Positions 6,019-6,030 of a DNA stretch of 6,030 nucleotides are shown here, in pieces (position 1 is the stretch's first letter; the number at the start of each line of letters is the position of its first letter). Source of the stretch: an uncultured Campylobacter sp. (GTDB taxonomy: Bacteria > Campylobacterota > Campylobacteria > Campylobacterales > Campylobacteraceae). The notes beneath the pieces were generated by a model that worked only from the letters and a program-made list of their open reading frames with translations, ran no database searches and was not told the DNA's origin. The translations under genes and the position numbers were made by a program. Where the stretch lies: positions 1 through 6,030 of the forward strand of contig NZ_CALACG010000205.1 of the NCBI RefSeq assembly GCF_937890585.1, written 5' to 3'.

Positions 6019-6030
6019 TTAAAATTTAAA

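Noticed and set aside
6006..6030. Promoter or Fur site upstream of the TonB receptor
   Set aside because: Only 25 bases are available; apart from the ribosome binding site they are plain A/T and show no dyad matching a Fur box.

Overview
The window looks like chromosomal DNA of a Campylobacter close to C. concisus. The evidence is a moderately AT-rich sequence, a very high density of the palindrome AAATTT, and a gene order, rppH-lysC-hobA-holB-folP, that matches the H. pylori order HP1228-HP1232 and the C. jejuni order Cj0581-Cj0585 as I recall them. HobA is known only from Campylobacterota. Species assignment is an inference from composition and protein character. All genes lie on the minus strand, so transcription runs from high to low coordinates, and the window is almost entirely coding.

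Upstream block (6030 to 2966): a TonB-dependent outer-membrane receptor of the catecholate-siderophore (CirA/IrgA-like) type begins at a GTG codon behind a strong ribosome binding site. One base after its stop comes a four-helix PepSY-type inner-membrane protein of the PiuB/FoxB siderophore-reductase kind. Together they form an apparent two-gene iron-acquisition operon: the receptor brings the ferric chelate across the outer membrane, and the membrane protein probably reduces or releases the iron at the inner membrane.

A 63-base gap (2965 to 2903) separates this pair from the next block. I see no terminator hairpin in it and only a weak candidate promoter.

Downstream block (2902 to 1): five tightly packed genes follow: rppH (RNA 5' pyrophosphohydrolase), lysC (aspartate kinase), hobA (DnaA-binding initiation factor), holB (a short clamp-loader delta' subunit) and the first 27 codons of folP (dihydropteroate synthase). 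Every junction overlaps or abuts: TGATG, TAATG, TAAATG and TTGA. The block therefore mixes mRNA decay, amino-acid synthesis, replication and folate synthesis on one probable transcript with translational coupling.

The observations most worth following are an internal Shine-Dalgarno plus ATG inside lysC, placed where other bacteria start a separate regulatory beta subunit; the TTG start of folP; and the lack of a visible terminator between the iron-uptake pair and the essential housekeeping genes. I found no mobile element, CRISPR array, RNA gene or clearly novel system.
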